NCBI GenBank assembly: GCA_022496805.1
Contig: CM040088.1
Location: forward strand, 43,365,436-43,429,435
Direction of reading: 5' to 3'
Source: Pohlia nutans
Lineage: Eukaryota; Streptophyta; Bryopsida; Bryales; Mniaceae
DNA: 64,000 bases
Of the stretch, positions 49,283 to 60,717 are shown in pieces. The notes below the pieces were generated by a model. The model saw only the letters and a program-made list of their open reading frames with translations. It did no database searches and was not told the origin of the DNA. The position numbers and the translations under genes are program-made. Numbering within the stretch: position 1 is the first letter of the stretch; the number at the start of each line of letters is the position of its first letter.

Positions 49283-50347
49283 TTATTCATAATACCGTTT
49301 TAGCCGATTCCCGTTTATCTTTGTCACGAACTCATTTTCGCGTATATCCGATAATTGAACCGAGCTGTTGGAGAACACTTCCGTTACTTGATACGGACCA
49401 AGCCAACGGAATTGAAATTTTCTCGGAAACTTCATATAACGACTATTATATAATAAAACCCAATCATCAACTTGGAATGTCTTCGGTTTCAACTTACTAT
49501 CATAGTAGCTCTTTCTCCGTTTTTGAATAGCTTCCGTTCTTAATAGTGCATCCTTCCGGACTTCGTCCAATTTTTCTAAATCTTGTAATCGTGATGCATG
49601 AGAATCCGTGTCACCGAGTCTTTCATCGATAGCTATCCGTAAGCTCTCCATTTCCAATTCAATGGGTAATATAGCTTCAAGTCCGTATACTAACTGAAAC
49701 GGAGTGCAGCCCGTAGTAACCTTGTGAGCTGTACGGTATGCCCATAGTGCCGCAAATAATTTAGTATCCCAGTTCGTTCTTGATGCCGATATGGTCTTCA
49801 TAATGATTTTGCATAGGAGTCCGTTAGTCTTCTCCGTTTGTCCGTTTGCACGGGGATGATACGGAGTAGTCTTTCGGTGTTTAATCTTATATTTCTCCGT
49901 CAAAGCTTCAATTGTACTATTAATAAAATGACTACCACGATCACTCACCAACTCCTTTGGACAACCGAATCTTGTAATAATATGCTCATATAAGAAGCGT
50001 GCAACTGTAGTTGCATCGTCACTCCTCACTGCTTCTACCTCCGCCCATTTTGTAACATAGTCCGTTGCAACTAAAATATACCATTTCTGACCATTACAGG
50101 ATGCTGGTGATATGGGTCCAACAAAATCAATTCCCCATTTCTCGAACGGTGCCTGTGCCAATATCGGTACCAACGGCACAGCCGAAGACTTAATTGGTTT
50201 CCCAACTCTCTGACAAGGGTCACAATGCCTTACAAATTTATGAGCATCTTTGAACATCGTTGGCCACCAAAAGCCTGCTAATAATGCCTTCTGTGCTGTT
50301 GTATCTCCCGCAAAATGCCCTCGGCTCCACAAACCTCTGAATGACAA
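49283..50347 (-). CDS. Integrase of element B, copy 3
   Basis: Identical protein to copies 1 and 2. Confidence 0.85.
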   Translation of the reverse strand: MSFRGLWSRGHFAGDTTAQKALLAGFWWPTMFKDAHKFVRHCDPCQRVGKPIKSSAVPLVPILAQAPFEKWGIDFVGPISPASCNGQKWYILVATDYVTKWAEVEAVRSDDATTVARFLYEHIITRFGCPKELVSDRGSHFINSTIEALTEKYKIKHRKTTPYHPRANGQTEKTNGLLCKIIMKTISASRTNWDTKLFAALWAYRTAHKVTTGCTPFQLVYGLEAILPIELEMESLRIAIDERLGDTDSHASRLQDLEKLDEVRKDALLRTEAIQKRRKSYYDSKLKPKTFQVDDWVLLYNSRYMKFPRKFQFRWLGPYQVTEVFSNSSVQLSDIRENEFVTKINGNRLKRYYE

Positions 50348-51936
50348 CCTTCTAGGATTGAAGCAACTTCACTATTAAAAATACACCGTTGCAGTACTCC
50401 ATCTATTCCAAGTTTATATAAAACAGATCCAATCATTGTGAACAGAGCACTTTGCTCGATTAGATTCCGTTTCTTTGCAGCTGTAAAATCCGTCGGGAAC
50501 TCTTGAATTGTCAGATATTGAATGATATCTTTATACTCGTCTGTAATCACATCAATTACAAACAACTGAGAATCTGGTAGTGCATCATTCACTGCTTCTG
50601 TGCCTTCAGCTTCCGTTAATCTGGATAAATGGTCTGCATTATCATGTGTTTTTCCTGGTCGCACCTCCACCGTAAAATCAAATTCTTGAAGTAAGAGTAC
50701 CCATCTGGCGATTCTCCCACTTAACTGAGGCTTATTTATCATATACTTTAATGCATCATGGTCTACATGGAATACGAACTGATATCCCAACAGATAGTGT
50801 CTGAACTTCTGAACGGAATAGATCATACCCAGGGCTTCTCGTTCTGTAACGGTATAGTTCCGTTCAGCTGGTATCAGTTGGCGACTTGCATAATAAATCG
50901 GATGATCACTGCCTTTAGCATCTTTCTGACTCAAAACCGATTCCAGCGCTACATTAGATGCATCTACATAAACATGGAACGTTTTGTTCCATCGTGGTGT
51001 AACTAGAATTGGTGTATTAACCAATTTCAATTTTAAATCTTCAAAAGCCGTGGTACATTCATCTGTCCATATTGGACTCATTCCCGGTTCCGTTTTCTTC
51101 AGCAGATTAGTTAGTGACAGACATATAATTGCAAATAAGTAAATAAATCTGTGATAATAACTAACATGGCCTAATAAGGCCGTTACTTTTGATATCGTGT
51201 CTGGGATTGGTAACAGAAGGATAACCCGTATCTTGTCTGGATCCTTAGATATTCCCCTTTTCAATACTATGTGGCCTAACAGTTTTCCCAATGGCATCCC
51301 AAACTGACATTTTTCAGAATTCAACGATATACCAAATGCTTTACACTGGTTCATACATTTTTCTAAGCACTTCAAATGGTGACGTCTCTTACTGAAAACA
51401 CAGAAGTCATCAAGAAAGATCTCCATGAACTTCCTCAAATACTTTTGAAAGGCTTGTGTCATAATCCTCTGGAACGTTGCCGGTGCATTACATAGCCCAA
51501 AGGGCATTACTGTATACGCAAAGGTACCCCAATCCGTTGTAAAAGAAGTTTTCAGTTGATCTTCTTCAACTATGCTCACTTGATTATATCCAGAGAATCC
51601 GTCTAGGAAAGTTTAAAATTCATGTCCTGCAACAGCATCCAATATACTGTCCATAAACGGTATCGGAAAATAATCCTTCTTTGTTGCCGAATTTAACTTT
51701 TGAAAATCTTGACAAATCCGTACTTTCCCGTTTTTCTTGAGAACCATGACTATTGGAGAAACCCACTTGCTATAGGGTATAGGATATATGAATCCTGCTT
51801 TTAACAGCTTATCGATCTCCTCCTTAACCATTAAAGAGTATTTCGGATTTAAACGGTGTTGTCTTTGTCGTACGGGAGATGCATTTGTCTCCAGAACAAT
51901 ATGATGCTCCCCTAATGAGGGTGGAATCCCCTTCAA
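50278..51936 (-). pseudogene. Reverse transcriptase-RNase H of element B, copy 3
   Basis: Same as copy 2, with the internal TAA at 51613-51615. Confidence 0.85.
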
Positions 51937-52889
51937 ATCTTCACACGTCCACGCAAAGACGGATTTATACTTATGAAGAAACGTACTCTAGTTTCCAGTT
52001 CAGGACCTTGTATACTCTGATAAACGGTAACAGTTTGAGACTTCTCCGTACTACCCAATTCAACTTTCGTCAATAATTCCTCTTTCTTCTGAGAATAAAT
52101 TAATTCAATATCACATTCTGGATCATAATATAAATCCGTTAAATCGGAGTCATCAATGTCCGGTTCTGTTATACTAACATTATACAGTTCATAGCTCTGC
52201 ATCCATTCTGCAATGGCGTGGTCCGAGTTATCTGTATGCGACTGATCAATCGCATATTCGCCCAGTCCCGTACTTTGGAAAGAAGTTTCAGATTTGATTT
52301 TATCTTCTGATTGATTCTTGTGAATAATCTGCTACGTTTCGTCAATAATTGCCTCATCATCAGAATCATAATACCAAGAATTTTCAATCAGGGACAGCTG
52401 AGATTCTCCGTGGTAAGCTACGGGATACATCTGCAGTACTTACTTATTCTTCCCATAACCAATGGTTAAGGTTCCCTTTCCCCAATCATCACGTACTTTT
52501 GCATCGAACAACCACGGTCTTCCTAACAAAATTGCATATGAGGATAATGCGTTAGGGATATGGAATACCACATAGTGGACGGAATGGGTGTGTTCCCCAA
52601 CTTTTGTAATGACATTCTTCAATATGCCGAGCGGTCGTACGGAGTGTTGATCTGCCATCTTCAGTATTATCTTTGTAGGCATTAATCCCATCAAACCTAA
52701 CAGCTCCATAGTTTCTTTTGTCATCAAGTTCACGCTAGAGCCTCCGTCTAGCTGAGCCTTAAGAATTAAAACACCTCTAATCGTGACATCCACCATCGGT
52801 GTTCCTGGGTCTAAGTTCACCGCCACTTCATGTACTTCCTTGACCCGATGCCGTTCCGTACAAGAGCTGAATTTAACGTAGCTCTGCAT
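51933..52889 (-). pseudogene. Aspartic protease and linker of element B, copy 3
   Basis: Same as 17003-17959. Confidence 0.75.
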
Positions 52890-55513
52890 TCTGGAGCGAC
52901 AGCTAACAACTGCTTCATTGAAATTGTGGGTTTCAATTCTTCCAGATCTTTCATTATATCATAGGGCTTAGTAGTTGACGCTACTCCAAGAGATCCTTTC
53001 ACTCTCGGTTCAATACCGTTCACTGGTGGTTTAACTCGATTCGGCTCTACAACTGGTTCAGTCCGTCTTGCTTGCGGATTCATATGGAATCTTTGAGCTG
53101 GAACTTCCTGAAGTGGAACGGACTGGGGTTGCCTTTGCTCTCGTTCCGTTCCTGCAACTGAAGTGTGACGCAGTATCGACTGATTCCGTTCCTCAATCAC
53201 CGGCCTGATTTCCAACGGATTTTCCTTCTGCAATATCTGCTTTGGTACAATTCGAACCTCCTTTTCTTTTATGGGAACTGCCTTGGTATTCTCCGGTTCA
53301 ACAGCCCGTACAAGTGGAGTTTGTTGAAGGACTGGATCAACATTCCGTTTTTGCCCCCTTGTCTCCACTGCTTGCACGATTTCTACCAGATGAACTGGTG
53401 ATTCCTGCAGCTTACGCATTTGTTCCTGCGACTTATTTAATTGAGGCTGAGATGATTTACTATTATAGTTGAACGGAGCATTACAATCCTTCGGTGGATG
53501 ACCCTGTTGCTTGCAATTTCCGCATAACGGAGATGAATCCTCCTCATATCGCTCATTTATGCAGTCTCTTGCAAAATGACCGTACTGACGGCATCGATAG
53601 CAAAGAACAGGCTTGTTTGGGTTCATTTTATTCGGAAAGTTAGCATACTCAGGTGGAATATACCGACTAGGCTTATTCCAAGTAGCATGTGTAAATGAAC
53701 CTCTTTGATTGGCTGGTCCCATATTTGCATTTTGATCATTCTGATTATACTCCGGTGCGCCTTGATAGGAATTCTGAAGAAAGCCTCCATTTCTGGCATT
53801 TTCTGCAATCCGTTGTATATTCCAGCTCCCGTTGGACGGTCTCTGTCCGTTCCAACCAAAATGGGGTCCTCCTTGTACTTGATTCACATCATACTGAGTA
53901 TTAGAAATCATCATGTTTGGTCCGTTTGGACGAGTGCCCACTAAATGCCAACAGTCTTCAATGGGATGTCCCTCCTTTCCACAGTTCAAACACACAATCC
54001 TCATATTGGCTGGTGATGGACAATTCATAGCCTGATGACCTTGTCCTTTACAGTTCGTACACCAATTATTACTATTTCGAGCATTGCCCTTATTTTTCTT
54101 TTCTTTCTCTTTGGATATAGTTGATGTCAAAGCTTGCATTTGCTTGGTCAAATTTAATAAAATAGCTTCATTTGAATTCGGCTGAGGAGGTATATTCATA
54201 TTCAACTGATTTGCAGGAAGAGACGGATATTGATACGGATACTGACCAAAATTTACCGTACTGATAACTGGCTGTCTTGATTGTAACGGTGCTACATTTA
54301 AAATCGTATTCCTAGGATCAATGGCAGTTATTGTAGGCAATGTTGCGTTTTGCTGATTATTCATCACTGAATTCCGCTGTGGAACGGACATGCCTCCGTC
54401 CATAGGAATCATAGTCTCTCCCGTTACCAAATATTGGTCGTAGTGGCACTCCTCCCATACTTTGGCACGGTCTAACGTTTCTGCCCATGTCTGTGGTCTA
54501 GCTTCCTTCACGAACATCTTTAAGTTTGGCGGGTGTAATCCTGCCACTAAAATGGATATTATAAACGATTTTGGCAACGCATTGTTAGGCCATTTCCTTA
54601 TCACATCGGCTACTCTCCCAAAATACGTGTCTACCGTTTCTCCGGGTATCATCCTACTCGACAGCAACTGCGTACGGAGCCTGTCTTCAAAACCAACGGG
54701 ACGGAAATGGTCAAGAAACGCTGTCCGTAACGCGTTCCAAGTCGCAAAATGTCCTGTAGGTTGTCGATTATACCATTCAAAAGCCACGTCCTTCAACGTA
54801 GCCGGAAACCATCATAACCAAAGCTCCTCAGTGCGACCGTTGTTAGCCACACTCGCCGTCAAGAACTGAGACATATGCTGATCGAAATCAGAACCCGTTC
54901 TGTCGTTAAAAATAGGTAATGGAGCAACGTTCGTAGTCTTGTCTTGTCGGTCTCCCATTGCAATGGCAATGGGTACATAGGGAAATTGCCCTACTGCTCC
55001 TGGCTGCATTTTAGCTTCTGGGGATTCACTCGATCCTTCTCCAAATAAAGTCTTAACTATAGAATTTAACGAAAATACACTTCCAACTTCGTCTTTCGAA
55101 TCTCTTCGATTTAAATCCTCAACAGTTCTCGTATTTGATTTTACTGACGAGGTACTCTTTTCTTTCTTTATCTTCTCCGTTTTACTCCATATTTCCAACG
55201 GATTTAACAACACCCATATTGTTTCTCCACTAATCAATTCCCGTGGTAACTTCTCAAACGGTAAATAGCGTTTATACGATTCTCTTCTATACTCAATTGG
55301 TATTGATTGCACCTATCTGCAAATTCTTAAGAACAGTTTTATCCAACTACGCCGACGGTAATGGCGCTCCCAACGTTCACTTATTTCTTTAATCCGATTC
55401 CTGCGATCCAATCTCACAGCTCTATTAATCGGTTGCGCCTCTTTTTGACGCCGTTCTCCCTCTGACGATTCCGGTGACTTTGTCCCTGGAAATCTCTCAG
55501 CCTTCGGAAACAT
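52817..55513 (-). pseudogene. Gag of element B, copy 3
   Basis: Same as copy 1: all four knuckles intact (third one CRQYGHFARDC), same TAG and TGA. Confidence 0.85.
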
Positions 55514-55589
55514 GATCTATCATGGTTAATTTGCTACCCCAATCTATATTTCTACTCTTTCCATTTACAACACTCGGATTTTTCTCACG

Positions 55590-55609
55590 GATCCCCGGCA
55601 ACGGCGCCA
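55590..55609 (-). other. tRNA-Asp primer-binding site of element B, copy 3
   Basis: Identical to 20660-20679. Confidence 0.9.
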
Positions 55610-55613
55610 AAAA

Positions 55614-56295
55614 TGTAATAGTATAATTGCAAAAACGGATTCTACAAAAGAGTTCGAACACTGGGGATTCGCATATCCAAGTATATCGTTGTAATGTCAC
55701 AATGGAGGAATTATATTCTTCAATAATCTCTTACTTTCTTAGTTAACAGATACACAACACAAAGTTGATTCAATAAACCGGAATGATCAATTTGATTATC
55801 AATTCAATGTACACAAAATTATAGTCTAGATCAAACTAACAAAAGCAAGAAAATAGGGTGCCAACTGCAATCCCTAGGCCTGCCATCAACTATGGTCTGA
55901 CAACATAAAATGACACTCAAAACTCTATCTATACTCTTCACTAAAAACCCACAACCCATAACTGTAATCCCAAAGAACACAACGGTTGAGATCTGTCTTT
56001 CCACTTGTGTCCCAACAAACACCTGAACTCAACTGAACATAACGGAACTATACTGAACTGATTCCGTAGGAACATATTCTTACCAAACGGACTTAGCGAC
56101 TAAACCTCAAACGGATATTGAAAACGGACTGACTAAACGGAACGCAAAGTACTGCCAACGAATGAACGAGATCTACACAGTTCTACACTTAGACTGATTT
56201 CAACACCATATTGGACCCCATCTCCTTAACCACCCAAAGTAGAAACAAAGTGATAAAAATGCAGTTTTACAGATTAAAAAAAAACACTTTCTAAA
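55614..56295 (-). repeat. 5' LTR of element B, copy 3
   Basis: Same as 20684-21365. Confidence 0.9.
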
Positions 56296-56300
56296 CCGCT

Positions 56301-56460
56301 CGAGATCTTCTCCAAGCGCCAGCAACTCCCGCTCGTCCTCCAGTAGGCGCGGAACCACTTTCCGTAAAGGAATCGGCTGCCAGGCCTCTTCCTCCTGCTT
56401 CTTCCTGTTCGATCTTCTCACAGCCATCGGAAGAAATAACTTTGCCAAAAATGCTCTCAC
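56301..56460 (-). pseudogene. Element A ORF, 5' part, copy 3
   Basis: Same as 21371-21530. Confidence 0.7.
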
Positions 56461-56982
56461 AATTCTCTCGGAAACTTTCCTAACAGTACTCGGAAACTTT
56501 CCCTCACCTTCGCTCCTACAAAACTACTCGGAACTATCCTGATCTAACAACAATCGCTCTAGAAACTAAAAGCGCGCTGAGAGGAAGAGAGAGAGCTCCA
56601 AAATCTGCAACACAAAGCTAAAGTCGGAAAACATTGTAGCCGGTCTCCGTCGGAGAGCCTTTTATAGACATCATTAGGTTTCCGCATTAACTTGTCTGTA
56701 TACTTTTTGAAACTATCCGGGCGCCGAATTTCCCGCCAATCCAGTTTCCGGTGTCCTATTCCGGTTTCCGATCAAACAGAGTGTTCCGGTCGCAATTCTA
56801 TCCGGTTTCCGGTTACTCCCTTAACCTCTATTTTTGATATTTCCTAAACCAATTTAGTTTTCGAGTATGAAACGTTTCCCACTACAAATCACTATCTAAT
56901 TTTTACTTCCGGAAGTGTACTTTCGTATTCCTAACCTATTTTCTACTTTAAAAGACAAAACACGAAAAATTGAGTTGCCACA
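56452..56982 (-). repeat. LTR of element A, copy 4 (shared between units 3 and 4)
   Basis: Same as the other internal LTRs. It is the 3' LTR of the element A copy that lacks element B. Confidence 0.85.
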
Positions 56983-57352
56983 TTACCCCTTTTTCAACTG
57001 TGAGCGTCCCTGCGAACATAAGTCTCCTTCACTATCCGTGGATTGTGCTGGAACATACTTCTTCACTCTCGATCCATTCACTCTCGTATCTAACCAGTTG
57101 CCTTGTAGGTCTTCCAGCTGCAGTGATCCGTTTTCGAAGATCTCGCAGACCCAATAGGGGCCCATTCATCTTGTGTGAAGCTTACCCGAATTTTTTTTGA
57201 TGCCGGTTGTCGTAGAGTAGAACCATTTCTCCCTCCCGTATTCCGTGATCTGCAGGAAGCTTCCGGTCGTAGTCTTCTTTTCGTTTTTGCTGAACTGCTG
57301 ATGTTTTCTCCAAGGCTAGGAGTCGAGATTCTTCGGGATGCCCTTTTTAGTG
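56983..57352 (-). pseudogene. Integrase C-terminal remnant of element A, copy 4
   Basis: Same as 4589-4958. Confidence 0.75.
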
Positions 57353-57965
57353 AGTGTTGGTATCGCAACACAAGGTAAGGACATTCCCCGTGATACCTTA
57401 GATTTGCACCTAAAATACCACAAAATGACCTTGAAAGATCGTTCCAAGGATTCTGTGAAGTTTAGAAATCAACTAGAATAAGAATCGAGTCAGAGACATA
57501 ATCCGGGCCAAACAACCACCCGGATACTAACCAAAATCCCAAGCCAAGAGACCCAATTACTAGACTTTCCGAGTTCCGGTCGAATATCCAATTCGGATGA
57601 TACCTATATCCTATCCGGATTACATCACAACGACAAACTACAACGACCGGATACCACAACTTCCGGTCCACAATTCAATCCGGTCCAGACCGGATAGCTA
57701 ACACTAAAGTGCTGCGGGTTTGATTTGCCTCTGTTTGACCATCAGAGGGACCACCTCTTAGATTTTACTGTGGCAGGCTCGCCACAGCTTCCGTGGCTTA
57801 TAGTGGCTGAAGACCCCACTCTCTTCCCTACCCGGAAAGATACACAAACCTAACACAAAAGAAAAAGGACCCGCTTTGATTCCTCACAGGGTCTCGGATA
57901 GAATCCGGAACCCGGGTCACACAGAAATCCCCTCGGAATCCAACACTCGCTAAAAAGGGCATCCC
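57335..57965. repeat. Segment X with terminal inverted repeats, copy 4
   Basis: Same as copies 2 and 3. It lies 2.2 kb from an inverted, diverged relative at 60128-60716. Confidence 0.6.
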
Positions 57966-58477
57966 CGTAAGTTCGACGGACTTATGCTAAACCGGGCGTC
58001 TCGGATGAAATCAGCTCCATTCTAGTATACTCTAGCAACTCTCTCGTTAACAGCAGGACCTCACGACAGGTCGGACATTCAACCGGATTACCCCATCCGG
58101 GAGTTCTAGCGCGGATCAAGATACCCTCCTGATCCACCTAGCCTAACAACGGCTTTCCTACCCGGGAACCGAACCACTAGAGCTGCTGAGGCAATTCTGA
58201 CTCCGCAAAAGACTTACAACCCTACATACCACACAAGACCGGATCTCACTGGCGGATGGGAGACCTCTAAACAATACAAGAGCGCTAACAACCGGAAACC
58301 CAAGTACCCCTCGGAAGACAGTTGAAAGGAATGCAATGCTCTTGAATTACAAAGAAAATACTCCCAGTCCCAAGCGAGGGGACTGAATAAATACACGCGA
58401 AAAACTAGAAGGAGGGACCCCACCGGCACCCGAAAATCTCGGACAAACCTTATGTGTCAGGTCCGAGATTTCCGGAT
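57966..58477. other. Non-coding spacer of element A, copy 4
   Basis: No gene seen; same as 5572-6083. Confidence 0.5.
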
Positions 58478-59605
58478 CTAATCTGCAAAAGTGGTGGTTC
58501 CCACATCCGGGATCCGGGTTCTTATCTGAAACCGGATCCGGATGTAAATCAAATCCGAAATCAAAACAAAAAGTTCTAAGACTAAATCTACGTGTTCCTC
58601 TTGGACTTCTTCCGAGGGGCTGGCACATTCTTCTGAGCTTGCTTCCGAGATCTTCCGGAGTATGTCTTCTTGGTCCATGTACTGCTCCCAAACTGTTTCC
58701 AGGCTGTCCAGGACCAATTGGAACGGATCGACTTCCGGAAACCGGGAGAGCGATCCGGATGCGCCCCTGCTATCGACCGGCGTGGTCTTCACCCTACTCT
58801 TCGGAGTGGGGTTATCCGATCCCATATGCTCCTATTCTGGCTCGGACTCGGATGGGACCTCCGGTTTCGAACTAGAACCAGATTCCCCGTATTTGAGTAA
58901 AGCCTCTTGGATTTGCCAAGACTTTTCCTCATTATTCGTCAACAGATCCTCGTGCTTGTATAGATGATACAAGAAGGGGGAAAGGGGAGAGCCCTTGTTT
59001 TTTCCGACCCCTTGCACAAGTTTCTGCACGAGGTCCCAGGTGAACTGCGCCCAGTCCACCGGACGCTCTCTGGAAAGCGATCCGAAGATCGTGTTTCCGA
59101 GAGTGATGGTAACCCGGTTGGGTTTGTCTGGATTGAAGACAGGGACTAGAAATTCTAGTACCTTGCGTTCTCTTTTATCCGAGCAATCCCCAATCGGAAA
59201 CCCGTCCTTGGGATCAACAAAGTGGGACAACTTACCCTTGACAAAGTCGTCCTTCCGTGATGCTAGGCCGGCTCCTCTGGATCGGAATTTATACAGTTCG
59301 CGCCATTTGTCCGCCGTCCACCGGCTCGGATCGCAGCGGATGCTCTTGTCGAACTGGTTCGACGCCCCATGCAACACCTCGCGGACCATGCCCTCCTCCC
59401 GGAAACTCCATGGAACTTCCCAAAGACCCTTGCTACCCATCTGCTCGAAATCTTCTCCGAGCGTCAGTAACTCTCGCTCGTCCTCCAGTAGGCGCAAAAC
59501 CATTTTCCGTAAGGGAATCGGCTGCCGGGCCTCTTCCTGCTGCTTCTTCCTGTTCGATGTTCTCACCGCCATCGGAAGAAATAACTTTGCCAAAAATGCT
59601 CTCAC
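58478..59605 (-). CDS. Element A ORF without element B, copy 4 (chimeric)
   Basis: The only uninterrupted version of the element A protein: 257 residues to TAG at 58832-58834, then the same frame open for about 115 more codons to TAG at 58478. The ATG of MAVRTSNRKKQQEE is the likely start; the frame is open further upstream into the LTR end. Content: a basic N-terminus, then the FVDPKDGF, VTITLGNTIFGSL and SPFLYHLYKHEDLL blocks of plant retrotransposon accessory/gag-position proteins of unknown function. Left of about 59400 it matches the other units almost exactly (one change seen, near 59018). Right of that it differs at about one base in ten, so it joins two different A elements. Confidence 0.65.
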
Positions 59606-60127
59606 AATTCTTTCGGAAACTTTCCTAACAGTACTCGGAAACTTTCCCTCACCTTCGCTCCTGGAAAACTACTCGGAACTATCCTGATCTAACAACAATC
59701 GCTCTAGAAACTAAAAGCGCGCTGAGAGGAAGAGAGAGAGCTTCAAAATCTGCAACACAAAGCGAAAGTCGAAATACACTGTAGCCGGTCTCCGTCGGAA
59801 CGCCTTTTATGGACATCATTAGGTTTCCACAATAACTCGTCTGTATACTTTTTGAAACTATCTGGGCGCCAAATTTCCCGCCAATCCAGTTTCCGGTTTC
59901 CTATTCCGGTTTCCGATCAAACAGAGTGTTCTGGTCGCAATTCTATCCGGTTTCCGGTTACTCCCTTAACCTCTATTTTTGATATTTCCTAAACCAATTT
60001 AGTTTTCGAGTATGAAACGTTTCCCACTACAAATCACTATCTAATTTTTACTTCCAGAAGTGTGCTTCCGTATTCCTAACCTATTTTCCACTTTAAAAGA
60101 CAAAACACAAAAAATTGTGTTGCCACA
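59597..60127 (-). repeat. Terminal diverged LTR of element A (right end of the array)
   Basis: Aligns over its whole length with 56452-56982 but carries roughly 20-25 differences, far more than the array LTRs among themselves. Its TATA region reads CATAAAAGG, not TATAAAAGG. It is the 5' LTR of the element that supplied the right end of the chimera. Confidence 0.85.
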
Positions 60128-60716
60128 GTTGGATTCCGAGGGGATTTCTGTGTGACACGGGTTCCGGATTCTATCCGAGACCTTGTGAGGAATCAAGGCG
60201 GGTCCTTTTTCTTTTGTGTTAGGTTTGTGTATCTTTCCGGGTAGGGAAGAGAGTGGGGTCTTCAGCCACTATAAGTCACGGAAGCTGTGGCGAGCCTGCC
60301 ACAGTAAAATCTTAGAGGTGGTCCCTTTTATGGTCAAACAGAGGCAAATCAAACCCACAGCACTTTGGTGTTAGCTATCCGGTCAGGACCGGATTGAATT
60401 GTGGACCGGAAGTTGTAGTATCCGGTCATTGTAGTTTGTCGTTGTGATGTTATCCGAATAGGATATAGGTGTCATCCGGATTTGGATATTTGACCGGAAC
60501 TCGGAAAGGCTAGTACTTAGGTTTCTTGGCTTGGGGTTTTAGTTAGTATCCGTGTGGTTGTTTGGCCCGGATTATGTTTCTGACTCAATTCTTATTCTAG
60601 TTGATTTCTATACTTCACAGAATCCCTGGAACGATCTTTCAAGGTCACTTCGTGGTATTTTAGGTGTAAATCTGAGGTATCACGGGGAATTTCCTTACCT
60701 TGTGTTGCGACATCAA
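60128..60716. repeat. Inverted, diverged copy of segment X without its terminal arms
   Basis: The reverse complement of about 4967-5552 (and copies), roughly 90 percent identical by eye. It starts GTTGGATTCCGAG against the LTR and ends GTTGCGACATCAAC against the RT of element C. The 26-bp terminal arms of segment X are not present here. Confidence 0.7.
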
Positions 60717-60717
60717 C

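Larger units (their letters stand above)
41981..56295 (-). mobile_element. Element B, copy 3
   Basis: 14,315 bp, target duplication CCGCT at 41976-41980 and 56296-56300. Same organisation and defects as copies 1 and 2. Confidence 0.9.
4059..60127 (-). mobile_element. Tandem LTR-sharing array of element A carrying nested element B
   Basis: A unit of 17,464-17,465 bp repeats head to tail, with equivalent points at 4067, 21531, 38996 and 56461. A shortened fourth unit of 3,145 bp ends at 59606. The difference of 14,320 bp equals nested element B plus its target duplication. Each unit begins with one LTR of element A, and adjacent units share that LTR, giving (LTR-internal)n-LTR. This is the product expected from unequal recombination between LTRs. 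By eye copy 1 differs from copy 2 at only about seven positions (5177, 6241, a 1-bp A-run indel near 7254, about 10289, 16644, 16899, 18651), and copies 2 and 3 at one (18651/36116). Confidence 0.9.

Noticed and set aside
59404..59605. Copy 4 as a simple pre-insertion allele of the array element
   Set aside because: The sequence here differs from the other units at about one base in ten, so it comes from a different A element joined by recombination.
4059..60127. CRISPR-like or bacterial repeat array
   Set aside because: The repeats are 17.5-kb units made of LTR retrotransposons with eukaryotic introns and a tRNA-Asp primer site.
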